Positions 18,268-26,199 of a stretch of DNA of 64,000 nucleotides are shown piece by piece. The position numbers and the translations under genes are program-made. The stretch covers positions 3,981,734-4,045,733 of the forward strand of contig CP011020.1 in the NCBI GenBank assembly GCA_001023535.1, written 5' to 3'. How positions within the stretch are numbered: position 1 is the stretch's first letter; every line of letters begins with the position of its first letter. The stretch comes from Pseudomonas chlororaphis. Its GTDB lineage: Bacteria; Pseudomonadota; Gammaproteobacteria; Pseudomonadales; Pseudomonadaceae. A model generated the notes under the pieces. The model had not been told where the DNA came from and searched no databases. It worked only from the letters and a program-made list of their open reading frames with translations.

Positions 18268-18285
18268 ATGTCATACGACATTCAT
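18268..18285 (+). promoter_or_regulatory. Putative Pho box upstream of the vreA-like gene
   Basis: ATGTCAT-ACGA-CATTCAT is two 7-mers at 11-bp spacing that match the PhoB half-site CTGTCAT at 6/7 and 5/7. It lies 43 bp before the GTG start at 18328. In P. aeruginosa the homologous vreA promoter is PhoB-activated, which supports the reading; binding is not shown. Confidence 0.55.
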
Positions 18286-18327
18286 AAACACCCCTCAGGA
18301 TGACGGTTTTCAACGGATACGTCAGTC

Positions 18328-19026
18328 GTGCAGCAGGGCAAAGCCGGGGGCGGGGGCAGACGTGGTTTGACCTGGGCGCCCTTGGGCTGGCTGGTGGTGT
18401 CGTGGTGCCTGTTGACCGGGCCTGTCCAGGCGGCGAGCCTGGTGGACCTGGACATCGCGCCCCAGGCGCTGACCACGGCGCTGGAGCAATTCAGCCGCGC
18501 GACGGGCATGGCGGTGCTGGTGGACCATCAGCTGTCGAGCCAACGCCAGACGCTGGGCGTCCAGGGGCGGTTCACACCCGCCGACGGGTTGAGAGTGCTG
18601 CTCAGCGGGACCGGGCTGGCGGCGCATTACGCCCGGGCGGACGCGTTCACGTTGCAGCCGGTGCAGGTCCGCGACGTGGCGCTGCCTGCCGGTGTCACGC
18701 CGGGCCTGAGCGACAGCAACTACGCCGCCGCGATCCAGACGGTGATCCAACGCAACCTGTGTCGCTCGCCGTTGACCCAACCGGGCAGCTTTCGAGCGGT
18801 GTTGCAGATCTGGATCGGCCGTGACGGGGTGGTCCAGCACAGTCGCCTGGTCAGTTCCACGGGTGATCTGCTGCGGGACAAGGCGTTGGTCAACAGCTTG
18901 CAAAACCTCAGGATCGACCGCCCGGCGCCCAGTTCGCTGCGCCAGCCGGTGACCCTGCTCTTGTTACCCGACTCATCAGGAAGAAGCATGGAATGCACAG
19001 CAGGGGAAGGGGTGTCCGGGCGATGA
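18328..19026 (+). CDS. vreA: VreA-like STN-domain signalling protein (no beta-barrel)
   Basis: 232 residues: an N-terminal export signal (hydrophobic WLVVSWCLLTGPVQA), a secretin/TonB N-terminal STN domain (about residues 40-105, LDIAPQALTTALEQFSRATG...ADAFTLQPV) and a C-terminal TonB-like domain (about residues 125-215). In classical surface signalling the STN is part of a TonB-dependent receptor; here there is no 22-strand barrel and no ligand channel. This matches P. aeruginosa VreA, the sensor part of the phosphate-starvation-induced VreAIR system. The start is GTG. The gene overlaps the downstream sigma factor start by four bases (ATGA). Confidence 0.85.
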   Translation: MQQGKAGGGGRRGLTWAPLGWLVVSWCLLTGPVQAASLVDLDIAPQALTTALEQFSRATGMAVLVDHQLSSQRQTLGVQGRFTPADGLRVLLSGTGLAAHYARADAFTLQPVQVRDVALPAGVTPGLSDSNYAAAIQTVIQRNLCRSPLTQPGSFRAVLQIWIGRDGVVQHSRLVSSTGDLLRDKALVNSLQNLRIDRPAPSSLRQPVTLLLLPDSSGRSMECTAGEGVSGR

Positions 19027-19568
19027 AAGAGATCGGCCGCAGCCCATTGGTGAAGCTGTTCCTCACCTCGTATGAGGATTTCAAGGTACGCCTGCGTCGG
19101 CGCCTGGGCTCCGAGGAACTGGCCAATGATGTGCTGCATGAAACCTACCTGCGGGTCGATCGCATGGTCGACACCCAGGAGATCGCCCAGCCCAACGCCT
19201 ATTTGTACCGCATGGCCCTGAACATCGCGGCCGACCGCCGCCAGGCCGATGCCCGGCTGCTCACCGGCGATGAGGTCGAGGAGTTGCTGCAGGTCTCGGA
19301 TGAAGCGCAGGACCCGGCCCGGGTGGTGGGCGGGCAGAAGGAGTTGCAGATCCTGCTCAAGGCCTTGTACGAGCTGCCGGCGCGGCGGCGCAGGATCTTC
19401 ATTGCCGCGCGCCTGGAAGAAGCACCGCACCTGGAAATCTCCCAGCGTTTCGGCATTTCCACGCGCATGGTGGAAAAGGAAGTCAAGGCTGCGCTGGGGC
19501 ATTGCGCCCTGCGTCTGGAAAGAAAAGTCATTCAGCGGTTCGGTCCCGGCGCGGGAAAACCGTCTTGA
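19023..19568 (+). CDS. vreI: ECF sigma factor, VreI-like
   Basis: A 181-residue FecI-type extracytoplasmic-function sigma factor. Region 2 covers roughly residues 8-70 (VKLFLTSYEDFKVRLRRRLGSEELANDVLHETYLRV, AYLYRMALNIAADRRQ). Region 4 covers roughly residues 115-170 (LYELPARRRRIFIAARLEEAPHLEISQRFGIS). It directs RNA polymerase to surface-signalling target promoters. The ATG at 19023 overlaps the vreA stop. By synteny with P. aeruginosa its targets should include the neighbouring hxc and pdtA genes; I could not identify a VreI promoter motif by eye. Confidence 0.88.
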   Translation: MKEIGRSPLVKLFLTSYEDFKVRLRRRLGSEELANDVLHETYLRVDRMVDTQEIAQPNAYLYRMALNIAADRRQADARLLTGDEVEELLQVSDEAQDPARVVGGQKELQILLKALYELPARRRRIFIAARLEEAPHLEISQRFGISTRMVEKEVKAALGHCALRLERKVIQRFGPGAGKPS

Positions 19569-19593
19569 GAGTAGAGACCCGACCCATTCGCGA

Positions 19594-20547
19594 GTGTGTT
19601 TGCGCTTGAATATCTTCAGCATCACTTCCCCTGACGCCACGCCCCGGGCCCGGTTGGCCGGCGAGGCCCGAGACTGGTTGATCCTGCTCACCTCGGGGCG
19701 CGCCACCGTGGCCGATGCCCGGGCCCTGCGCCAATGGTGCGGGCAGAGCCCCGAACACGCGCAAGCGTTCGAGGAGGCCAAGGCGCTGTGGCACGGTTTA
19801 CAACCGGCGGTCGCGGCGTTGCAGGCGCCGCGGCATTTCGGCCGACGGGCCTTGCTCGGGGGGGCGATTGCGGCATCGGCCGGTTTCCTGTTGATCCGGG
19901 CGACGGTGCCGGGTGGCGTGTCCGGCCTGGGCGCCGACTATGTGACCGATGTCGGTGAGCAGCGCCGGGTGGAACTGGCCGATGGCGTCAGCCTTGAACT
20001 GAACACCCAGACGCGCCTCAGCCGCCGTGCCCTGAACGACGGCGGGGCCGGCCTGGAGTTGCTCGGCGGCGAGATTGAAGTGCTGGGGCGCAGCACCCAG
20101 GCCGTCAGCGTCCAGGCCGGCGCCGGCTGGATCAGCGCCGCCAAGGCGCGCTTCAACGTTCGCTACACCGATCAGCGGGTCTGTGCGACCTGCCTGGAAG
20201 GCATCGTCCAGGTCGAGGTGCGGGGCCAGCGTTTTCGCCTGGAACCGGGCATGCAGTTGACCTACGACACCGCCCGGGTCGGTACGCCCCAGCAGGCCGA
20301 CGTTTCGGCGGCCATTGCCTGGCGCGACCAGGTGCTGGTGTTCAACGACGCGACCCTGGCCAGCGTCATCGATGAAATCAACCGCTACCGCCCTGGCATG
20401 TTGCTGCTGCTCAATCGCGAACTGGGCTTGCGCAAGGTCCAGGCGCGGTTCCGCCTCGACCAACTGGCGGGCGTGGCGCTGCTGATCCGCGATGCCTACG
20501 GGGCGAAATGCACTGAGCTGCCGGGCGGGGTGGTGGTCCTGAGTTGA
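19594..20547 (+). CDS. vreR: FecR-type anti-sigma factor, VreR-like
   Basis: About 317 residues. An N-terminal cytoplasmic FecR_N domain (DWLILLTSGRATVADARALRQWCGQSPEHAQAF) is followed by one transmembrane segment (RALLGGAIAASAGFLLI) and a periplasmic FecR/STN-interacting domain (YVTDVGEQRRVELADGVSLELNT, WRDQVLVFNDATLASVIDEINRY). It should hold VreI inactive until the STN protein signals. The start is uncertain: no ATG is available, and GTG 19594 and TTG 19606 are both possible with no clear ribosome-binding site; coupling to the gene 25 bp upstream is likely. Confidence 0.85.
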   Translation: MCLRLNIFSITSPDATPRARLAGEARDWLILLTSGRATVADARALRQWCGQSPEHAQAFEEAKALWHGLQPAVAALQAPRHFGRRALLGGAIAASAGFLLIRATVPGGVSGLGADYVTDVGEQRRVELADGVSLELNTQTRLSRRALNDGGAGLELLGGEIEVLGRSTQAVSVQAGAGWISAAKARFNVRYTDQRVCATCLEGIVQVEVRGQRFRLEPGMQLTYDTARVGTPQQADVSAAIAWRDQVLVFNDATLASVIDEINRYRPGMLLLLNRELGLRKVQARFRLDQLAGVALLIRDAYGAKCTELPGGVVVLS

Positions 20548-20569
20548 GCCTGGCGGCGTCTGGACGGGC

Positions 20570-20705
20570 CTCTTCGCGGGCAAGCCCGCTCCCACAGCGT
20601 TCGCCGTGGAGCATTGACTGTGGGAGCCTGCTCGCGAAGACGGCATGACTCTCGCGGCCAAACCTCAATCCCCTGTGGGAGCGGGCTTGCCCGCGAAGGC
20701 GGCCT
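20570..20705. repeat. Cluster of three class B REP palindromes
   Basis: Three copies of the TTCGCGGGCAAGCCCGCTCC / GGAGCGGGCTTGCCCGCGAA motif in alternating orientation, between the convergent vreR and hxcW genes. The middle copy is variant (GGGAGCCTGCTCGCGAAG). Confidence 0.88.
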
Positions 20706-20783
20706 GACAGCCGACCTAACGTCTGCGGTTGCACTGGATGCAGCTGTGGGGCATTGATCCTGCTGCCATTGAATGACTTCGCC

Positions 20784-21395
20784 TTACTCCAACGGCCCCA
20801 GCACCTGCCGATACCGTTCAGTGCCTTGGGGCGTCTCGCGGGTCAGGCTGATTTCGATGCCGAATGGGTTCTCCTGGCGGTTACCGCTGAGCTTGCGCCA
20901 GCCTTTGTCCTTGTCCCAGTAGCGCAGTCCGGCCGAACTGACTTCATTGAGCACGGCGACTCCGTCACCCGGCGCGGGCAGCGGATAGCGGTCGCGTGCC
21001 GGGCCTTGGGCGCGGTAGAGCGTGTTGCCCTTTAGCCACCAGCGCACCCGTTGCAGCGCGCCGTCCCGGGCGGCGGCCACGCGGATCACATCCAGGCGAA
21101 AGCCCTGGCCGTCGGTGCTGCGCACGGTGAGGGCGGGTGGAGCGGTCGAGGGTTCGTCGTCGATGCCGGGCTTGAGCGGCTCGCTCAACTCGATGCTGGC
21201 GCGCAGGGCCACGTCGCGCTCCAACTGATTCAACGCCCGCAGCAAGGCCTCGGTCTGCTCGGTACTGGCCTGCAAATGGCTGTCGGCCCGGGTCACGCTG
21301 TCCAGCCCGCGCCAGGCGATCAGGCTGACCACCGCCATCAGCAGAATCGCCACCATGACTTCCAGCAGGGTGAAACCTGTTTGCCGAGCGTTCAT
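20784..21395 (-). CDS. hxcW: Type II secretion minor pseudopilin GspJ (HxcW)
   Basis: 203 residues. The prepilin peptidase site is QTG/FTLLEVMVAILLMAVVSLIAW at residues 4-25, with Gly at -1, Phe at +1 and Glu at +5, followed by the N-terminal hydrophobic helix. The rest matches the GspJ fold (LERDVALRASIE, RVRWWLKGNTLYR). GspJ, with GspI and GspK, forms the tip of the pseudopilus. The ATG at 21395 overlaps the stop of hxcU (ATGA). In the P. aeruginosa island hxcW and hxcU likewise run against the rest. Confidence 0.9.
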   Translation of the reverse strand: MNARQTGFTLLEVMVAILLMAVVSLIAWRGLDSVTRADSHLQASTEQTEALLRALNQLERDVALRASIELSEPLKPGIDDEPSTAPPALTVRSTDGQGFRLDVIRVAAARDGALQRVRWWLKGNTLYRAQGPARDRYPLPAPGDGVAVLNEVSSAGLRYWDKDKGWRKLSGNRQENPFGIEISLTRETPQGTERYRQVLGPLE

Positions 21396-21844
21396 TGGAT
21401 CTGCACCCGCCCGGCGGCATTGCGTTGCACGCTCAGGCTGTTCTGGCCGTCCGACAGGCGGATCTGCAGCGGCTCGCCGAGCCACTCGGCACTCAGCACC
21501 ACCCGCTGCCGAGGCTCCACGCGAACGTCCATCGACGGGCTCTGCCAGCGACGCGGATGCAACTGGGGATCGTCCTTGAAGCGATCCAGCGCGGTGTCCT
21601 GGTCGCCGCGGCGACTGAAGCTGAAACCCTTGGCGTCCCAGCGCCAGGTGATCGGCCGCCCATCCGTGCGCGCTTCGGTCTGGGCCAGTTGCAGCAACTG
21701 CACCAGCCGCTCGGCGTCCTGGCGCAGCACCTTCAGCGGGTCCGGCTTGATGCTCAGGCTCACGGCCGCGCTGGCGATGCCGATGATCACCAGCACCACC
21801 ATCAATTCGATCAGGGTGAAACCGCGTTGCGTGTCCCGGGCCAT
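21392..21844 (-). CDS. hxcU: Type II secretion minor pseudopilin GspH (HxcU)
   Basis: 150 residues with the type IV prepilin signature QRG/FTLIELMVVLVIIGIA at residues 6-21 and a GspH-like body (EAERLVQLLQLAQTEAR as read near residue 45, then WRWDAKGFSFSRR). GspH caps or joins the pseudopilus tip. AAGGAG lies six bases before the ATG at 21844; an upstream in-frame ATG (21883) has no such site. It is divergent from hxcP, with 116 bp between the starts. Confidence 0.88.
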   Translation of the reverse strand: MARDTQRGFTLIELMVVLVIIGIASAAVSLSIKPDPLKVLRQDAERLVQLLQLAQTEARTDGRPITWRWDAKGFSFSRRGDQDTALDRFKDDPQLHPRRWQSPSMDVRVEPRQRVVLSAEWLGEPLQIRLSDGQNSLSVQRNAAGRVQIQ

Positions 21845-21960
21845 CTCGCGCTCCTTTGCGTCGGGACCATCCTGCACGGGCAAGATGATAAGGGTGTGAA
21901 ATAAAACGGAGAGATTTGCGGGGTACGCTGGGGGTCGGAATTAAAAAGGAGATTCAGGCC

Positions 21961-22395
21961 ATGGCGTTCATCGAACGGGTATCCCCGGCGCATCTCGTCC
22001 AGGCGCTGGCGTTGTTGGCGGCGTTGGCTGGGGTGGCGACCTGGTCTTCGCTGTTGCTGACCTCTGCCGAGTCGCGCACGCCGGATGTCGCCCCGCAACG
22101 CATGGCCGAGCGTTCGGATAGCCCGGCGCTGCAATGGTTTTCCAACCAGCCGGCGCCGGTGCAGATCAAGGTCAGCGGGGTGATGGCCGGTGCCCATGGC
22201 GCTGTGGCGATCCTGAGCCTCAACGAGGGCCCGCCGCGCAGCTTCCTGGTGGGCGAGCGGGTGGCCCAAGGCGTGCGGCTGGTGGCGATCGAGGCGCAAG
22301 CGGTGGTGATCGAGCGTGGCAGCGAGCAGACTCGGCTGGCGTTGGCGCAGTTGCCGGATTCGGTGAGTTTGCCGGTCCTGACCCGGCCACGCTGA
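21961..22395 (+). CDS. hxcP: Type II secretion inner-membrane protein GspC (HxcP)
   Basis: 144 residues: a short cytoplasmic start, one transmembrane helix (VQALALLAALAGVATWSSLLL, about residues 10-30) and a homology-region domain (VSGVMAGAHGAVAILSLNEGPPRSFLVGERV). GspC links the inner-membrane platform to the secretin. It is clearly shorter than canonical GspC and has no PDZ or coiled-coil extension, as in HxcP-type systems. AAGGAG lies nine bases before the ATG at 21961. Confidence 0.87.
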   Translation: MAFIERVSPAHLVQALALLAALAGVATWSSLLLTSAESRTPDVAPQRMAERSDSPALQWFSNQPAPVQIKVSGVMAGAHGAVAILSLNEGPPRSFLVGERVAQGVRLVAIEAQAVVIERGSEQTRLALAQLPDSVSLPVLTRPR

Positions 22396-22400
22396 ACACT

Positions 22401-22493
22401 GTGGCGAGGGAGCTTGCTCCCGCTGGGCTGCGCAGCGGCCCCAACGTTTTGCGGTTGCTGCGCAACCGAGCGGGAGCAAGCTCCCTCGCCACG
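22401..22493. repeat. REPIN (class A)
   Basis: Inverted REP pair between the convergent hxcP and hxcV genes; the inner part has GCTGCGCAGC and GCTGCGCAAC arms. Confidence 0.9.
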
Positions 22494-22504
22494 ACATCCG
22501 TGGT

Positions 22505-22879
22505 TCAGTTTTCCCGAACAACCAACGTCTCCAGCCGCGCCAGCGGCGGGGCCTCGCGGCTGCGGTCCGACACGCTCAGTTCCACCCGCAACAACCGACC
22601 GTCCTGCGCCGTGCGCAAGGTCTGTTCGCAGCGCAGTAACAGGCGCCCCTGATCGCAGTCGAACACCTTCAGGCCGGGTGCCAGCCGGCCTTCCAATTGC
22701 AATTGCGCCAGTTGGCTGCGGGCGGCCAGCAGGGCGATGGATTTGTCGCGCAGCAAGCCATTGCCCTGGGTCATCACCGCCGCCACACGCACCGCGGCCG
22801 ACATGGCCACGGCGATGATCGCCAGGGCCACCAGCACTTCGATCAGGGTGAAGCCGGCGTGCGAGGCGGGGCGGGGCAT
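22505..22879 (-). CDS. hxcV: Type II secretion minor pseudopilin GspI (HxcV)
   Basis: 124 residues with a prepilin site HAG/FTLIEVLVALAIIAVAMSAA (residues 7-26) and the GspI body (LLAARSQLAQLQLEGRL, LLRVELSVSD). It lies alone on the minus strand between hxcP and hxcT, exactly as its counterpart does in the P. aeruginosa hxc island. It should interact with HxcW and HxcX at the pseudopilus tip. Confidence 0.87.
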   Translation of the reverse strand: MPRPASHAGFTLIEVLVALAIIAVAMSAAVRVAAVMTQGNGLLRDKSIALLAARSQLAQLQLEGRLAPGLKVFDCDQGRLLLRCEQTLRTAQDGRLLRVELSVSDRSREAPPLARLETLVVREN

Positions 22880-23026
22880 GGGGTGGGCTCAAGGCAAATG
22901 CAGCCCTTGAGGTTAGCCCGCGTTCGTGACCGATTGACGACGCAAGCTCCTGAGCAATTTCAATATCACTGACATATTTTCTTGCAACACTGCGCCTCGT
23001 ATCGAATCCAGCGAAGGACCGTCGAG

Positions 23027-23476
23027 ATGCAGATCGCCCGTTACAACGCCCGTCCCCAAGGCCCACGCGGGCAGCGGGGTTTCACCCTGATCGAAATCAT
23101 GGTCGTGGTGGTCATCCTTGGCATCCTGGCGGCCATGGTGGTGCCCAAGGTGCTCGACCGTCCCGACCAGGCCCGGGCGACGGCGGCGAAACAGGACATT
23201 GGCGGGCTGATGCAAGCCTTGAAGCTTTATCGCCTGGACCACGGCAGCTATCCGAGCATGAACCAGGGCCTCAAGGTGCTGGTGGAGAAACCCGCCGACG
23301 CCAAGAACGGCACTTGGCGCTCGTACCTGGAACGCCTGCCGAACGACCCCTGGGGCCGTCCCTACAACTACCTCAACCCCGGCGCCAATGGCGAAGTCGA
23401 CGTGTTCTCCCTGGGCGCCGACGGCCAGCCCGACGGCGACGGCGTGAATGCCGACATTGGCTCCTGGCAGCTCTAA
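23027..23476 (+). CDS. hxcT: Type II secretion major pseudopilin GspG (HxcT)
   Basis: 149 residues. The prepilin site is QRG/FTLIEIMVVVVILGILAAMVVP. The diagnostic GspG C-terminus follows: LKLYRLDHGSYPSMNQGL, LPNDPWGRPYNYLNPG, and the calcium-site region SLGADGQPDGDGVNADIGSW. GspG polymers form the piston of the machine. GAAGGA lies nine bases before the ATG at 23027. It starts the six-gene run hxcT-X-Y-Z-Q-R (with S behind), eight bases before hxcX. Confidence 0.93.
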   Translation: MQIARYNARPQGPRGQRGFTLIEIMVVVVILGILAAMVVPKVLDRPDQARATAAKQDIGGLMQALKLYRLDHGSYPSMNQGLKVLVEKPADAKNGTWRSYLERLPNDPWGRPYNYLNPGANGEVDVFSLGADGQPDGDGVNADIGSWQL

Positions 23477-23484
23477 GGACCGTG

Positions 23485-24471
23485 ATGGGAACGAATTCGC
23501 CCGTCGCGGCGAAGCAGCGCGGCATGGCGGTCATCAGCGCCTTGCTGATCGCTGCCGTGGTCGCGGTGATCGCCGGTGGCATGCTCACTCGCCAGGCCCT
23601 GTTCACCCGCAGCCTGGAAGCCGAGCAGTTGCGCATCCAGGGCAGTGCGCGGATGCAAGGCGGCCTGGCGCTGAGTCGCCAGTTGCTGTGGGAGGCCCGC
23701 CAGCGTGACCCGTTGACGCGCTTCGGCCAGCCTTGGGCAAAACCCATTGTCCTGCCCGGTTCGAACCAGGTCGATACGCCGTTCGAAGGGCAGCTCGAAG
23801 ATGAGCAGGGCAAGTTCAACCTGCGCAACCTTGTCGCCAATGAACGTGTCGACGAGGAACAATTGAATGCCTTCGAACGGCTCTGCGGGCAGTTGGGGAT
23901 CGCCGCCAGCGTGCGCGACCGCATCATCGAGCGCGTCATTGAAGCGTACCCGCGCACGCTGAACCCGGAACGGGCGGACACAGCGCCCATGGGGCGTACC
24001 TTCGACAGTGGCCGGGACACCTCGCCTGACGCGGATGCCGCATTACTCAAACCGACCCGACCGATGCTGCGCACCGTGCGCGACCTGGGCGACGTCAAGG
24101 GCGTCACGCCTGCCGTGCTGGCAGCGCTGGCGCCCTACGTGACGATCCTGCCGGCCAATACCTGGGTCAACGGCAACACCGCCAGTGCCCCGGTACTGGC
24201 CGCCGCTGTGCCGGGGTTGTCGCTGCAGCGGGCCGAGGCGCTGGTGCGGGAGCGGGAGGGTGGCCATTGGTTCGTCAATCGCGGGGATTTCGTCAACCGC
24301 CTGCGCATGCCGGAGCTGGAAACGGCCACGGTCAAGGTGGGCATCACCAGCGACTGGTTCCGCCTGCGCGGCCAGGCCCGCAGCGGTCAACGGCGGGTTG
24401 AAGTCGATGCGTTGCTGCAACGCAGCCAGGACCGGTTGCCCCGGGTGATCTGGTCGAGGGTGGGCGTATGA
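23485..24471 (+). CDS. hxcX: Type II secretion minor pseudopilin GspK (HxcX)
   Basis: 328 residues: an N-terminal hydrophobic helix after QRG/MAVISALLIAAVVAVIAGGML, then the large GspK alpha-helical domain (DEQGKFNLRNLV, ARERDGGHW-like segment near residue 262, helix-hairpin-helix-like repeats). The +5 Glu of other pseudopilins is absent, as usual for GspK. It caps the pseudopilus. AAGGA precedes the ATG at 23485 by six bases, and its stop overlaps the hxcY start. Confidence 0.88.
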   Translation: MGTNSPVAAKQRGMAVISALLIAAVVAVIAGGMLTRQALFTRSLEAEQLRIQGSARMQGGLALSRQLLWEARQRDPLTRFGQPWAKPIVLPGSNQVDTPFEGQLEDEQGKFNLRNLVANERVDEEQLNAFERLCGQLGIAASVRDRIIERVIEAYPRTLNPERADTAPMGRTFDSGRDTSPDADAALLKPTRPMLRTVRDLGDVKGVTPAVLAALAPYVTILPANTWVNGNTASAPVLAAAVPGLSLQRAEALVREREGGHWFVNRGDFVNRLRMPELETATVKVGITSDWFRLRGQARSGQRRVEVDALLQRSQDRLPRVIWSRVGV

Positions 24472-25640
24472 CACGGTTGCGCGTGGCGTTGGCGCCGTTG
24501 GCCGAACTGGACCTCGACAGCCCGGTGGCGTTCGCGGCGCTGGACCGCCAGGGCCAGGTGCGCGAGCACGGGCGCAGCAGCCTCAGGGCGTTGGGGCAGG
24601 GCGCCCGGAATCTCTCGGTGGAGTGCTTTCTTCATCCCCGCGACAGCCTGCTGACTCGCCTGGAGCTGCCGCTGTTGCCGGCGGCGAAGATCACCGCCGC
24701 GGTGACGTGCGCGGCCCAGGCCCTGATGCTCGGCGCCAGCGAACACATGCAGGTGGCTCACAGCCCGCGGGGTGCCGACGGGCAGGTCCAGATCGCCTGG
24801 CTGGACCGGCAGTCGCTCGCCCGGCTGGGCCAGTTGTTGCACCAGGCCGGGCTCAAGTTGCGCGGCCTGTATCCGGCGGCCTATGCCTTGCCCGTGTTGG
24901 CCGGCCCGGTGGCTTGCATCGAAGACGGTCACCTGTTGCTGCGCCATGGTCCGCAGCAGGCCGAGGTGCAGCCGTTGCAAGAACAGGCGCTGGAAGAGTG
25001 GTTGATGACCATGGGGCCCGGCTTGCATTGGATCGGCGCAGCGCCGCCCCAGGCGTCGATCACGCCCCTGGCCGACATCCACCGCTGGACCGGCAGCGCG
25101 CCGGGCTGGGGTTTGCATGCCGGTCTGTCGCGCAACACGGCCGGACGCGGCGGTTGGGGCCGGGCGGCGGCCCTGTGTGCCATGGCCGTGGCGGTGTGGG
25201 TGGTGGGCCTGAACCTTTACGCCGCCCGTGAGGCGGCCCAGGGGCAACGGCTCAAGGCGCAAATGAGCCAACGGGTGAAGCAGGCGTTCCCGGACTTGCC
25301 GGTGGTGCTCAATCCGCTGCAACAGGCCCGGCAACAGATTGCCGCGCGCCAGGACGGTACGGCGACGGACCCCAGCCAACGCTTCGTCAGCCTGATGCAG
25401 CAGGCCGGCAGTGCCATGCCGTTCATGAGCGGCAACGCTCAGGCCCTGGTGTTCGAGAACGGCGAGTTGCGCCTGGAGCTCGTGCCCGACGCGCCGAAGG
25501 CCGCCGCCGAAGACGATTGGAAAGGGCCCCTGGTCCAGGCCGGCATCGATGTCGTCGCCGTCGATCAGGGTTGGACCTTGCGCATGGCCCAGGCCGGCCA
25601 GGCCACCCCCGAAGACACCGCGGAAGACGATGATGAATAA
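24468..25640 (+). CDS. hxcY: Type II secretion platform protein GspL (HxcY)
   Basis: 390 residues: an N-terminal actin-like cytoplasmic domain (about residues 1-215, binds the GspE ATPase), one transmembrane segment (AAALCAMAVAVWVVGLNLYA near residue 240) and a periplasmic ferredoxin-like domain. It recruits HxcR to the membrane together with HxcZ. The start overlaps hxcX by four bases, and the 3' end overlaps hxcZ by 11 bases. Confidence 0.85.
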   Translation: MTRLRVALAPLAELDLDSPVAFAALDRQGQVREHGRSSLRALGQGARNLSVECFLHPRDSLLTRLELPLLPAAKITAAVTCAAQALMLGASEHMQVAHSPRGADGQVQIAWLDRQSLARLGQLLHQAGLKLRGLYPAAYALPVLAGPVACIEDGHLLLRHGPQQAEVQPLQEQALEEWLMTMGPGLHWIGAAPPQASITPLADIHRWTGSAPGWGLHAGLSRNTAGRGGWGRAAALCAMAVAVWVVGLNLYAAREAAQGQRLKAQMSQRVKQAFPDLPVVLNPLQQARQQIAARQDGTATDPSQRFVSLMQQAGSAMPFMSGNAQALVFENGELRLELVPDAPKAAAEDDWKGPLVQAGIDVVAVDQGWTLRMAQAGQATPEDTAEDDDE

Positions 25641-26199
25641 GCCGTCCCTGGCCGGGCTGAGCGCCCGCTGGCAAACCCTGCGCAGCCGCTGCCGGACGTT
25701 CTGGCAAGGCTTGGCCGTGCGCGAACGACGGGCCGTGGCCCTGAGTGCGCTGGTGCTCGGCGGTAGCCTGGTCTGGCTGGGGTTGATCGAGCCGCCGTTG
25801 AAGACCATCGCCTACTGGCAGGCCGAAACGCCGAAGCTGCGCTCACAGACCGAAGCCCTCGAAGTGCTGCTGCGGGACGTCGCCGGGCCGGCGCCAGGCC
25901 AGCCGTTGGAAGCAGCCCTGCGCCAGACCCTGGACGCCAGCGGGCTGGGCGATCACTACCAATTGCAGGCGCCCGGCGCCGATACGGCCAACGCCTGGCA
26001 ACTGACCTTCACCGACGCGCCGGCCGACGGCGTGATCGGCTGGCTGCTGAGCAACCCCGGGCCATTGTCCCTGGAAGTGTCCGAGGCGCGCCTGCAACGC
26101 ACGGCCACGGCCGCTTCCACTGGTCTTGAAAATACCGCCGGCACTCTGTCCGGAACCGTTCGCATGCATCAGGCGCAAGGCGCTAAGGAAGCTTCATGA
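25630..26199 (+). CDS. hxcZ: Type II secretion platform protein GspM (HxcZ)
   Basis: 189 residues with one transmembrane helix (RRAVALSALVLGGSLVWLGLI, about residues 33-53) and a periplasmic domain, matching GspM in size and topology. It partners HxcY in the inner-membrane platform. ATGs at 25630 and 25633 are adjacent; either is possible. Both ends overlap neighbouring genes (hxcY and hxcQ), indicating one transcription unit. Confidence 0.82.
   Translation: MMNKPSLAGLSARWQTLRSRCRTFWQGLAVRERRAVALSALVLGGSLVWLGLIEPPLKTIAYWQAETPKLRSQTEALEVLLRDVAGPAPGQPLEAALRQTLDASGLGDHYQLQAPGADTANAWQLTFTDAPADGVIGWLLSNPGPLSLEVSEARLQRTATAASTGLENTAGTLSGTVRMHQAQGAKEAS

Noticed and set aside
22965..22985. CTGACATATTT upstream of hxcT as a Pho box
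   Set aside because: Only one half-site is recognisable; no second 7-mer lies at 11-bp spacing on either side.
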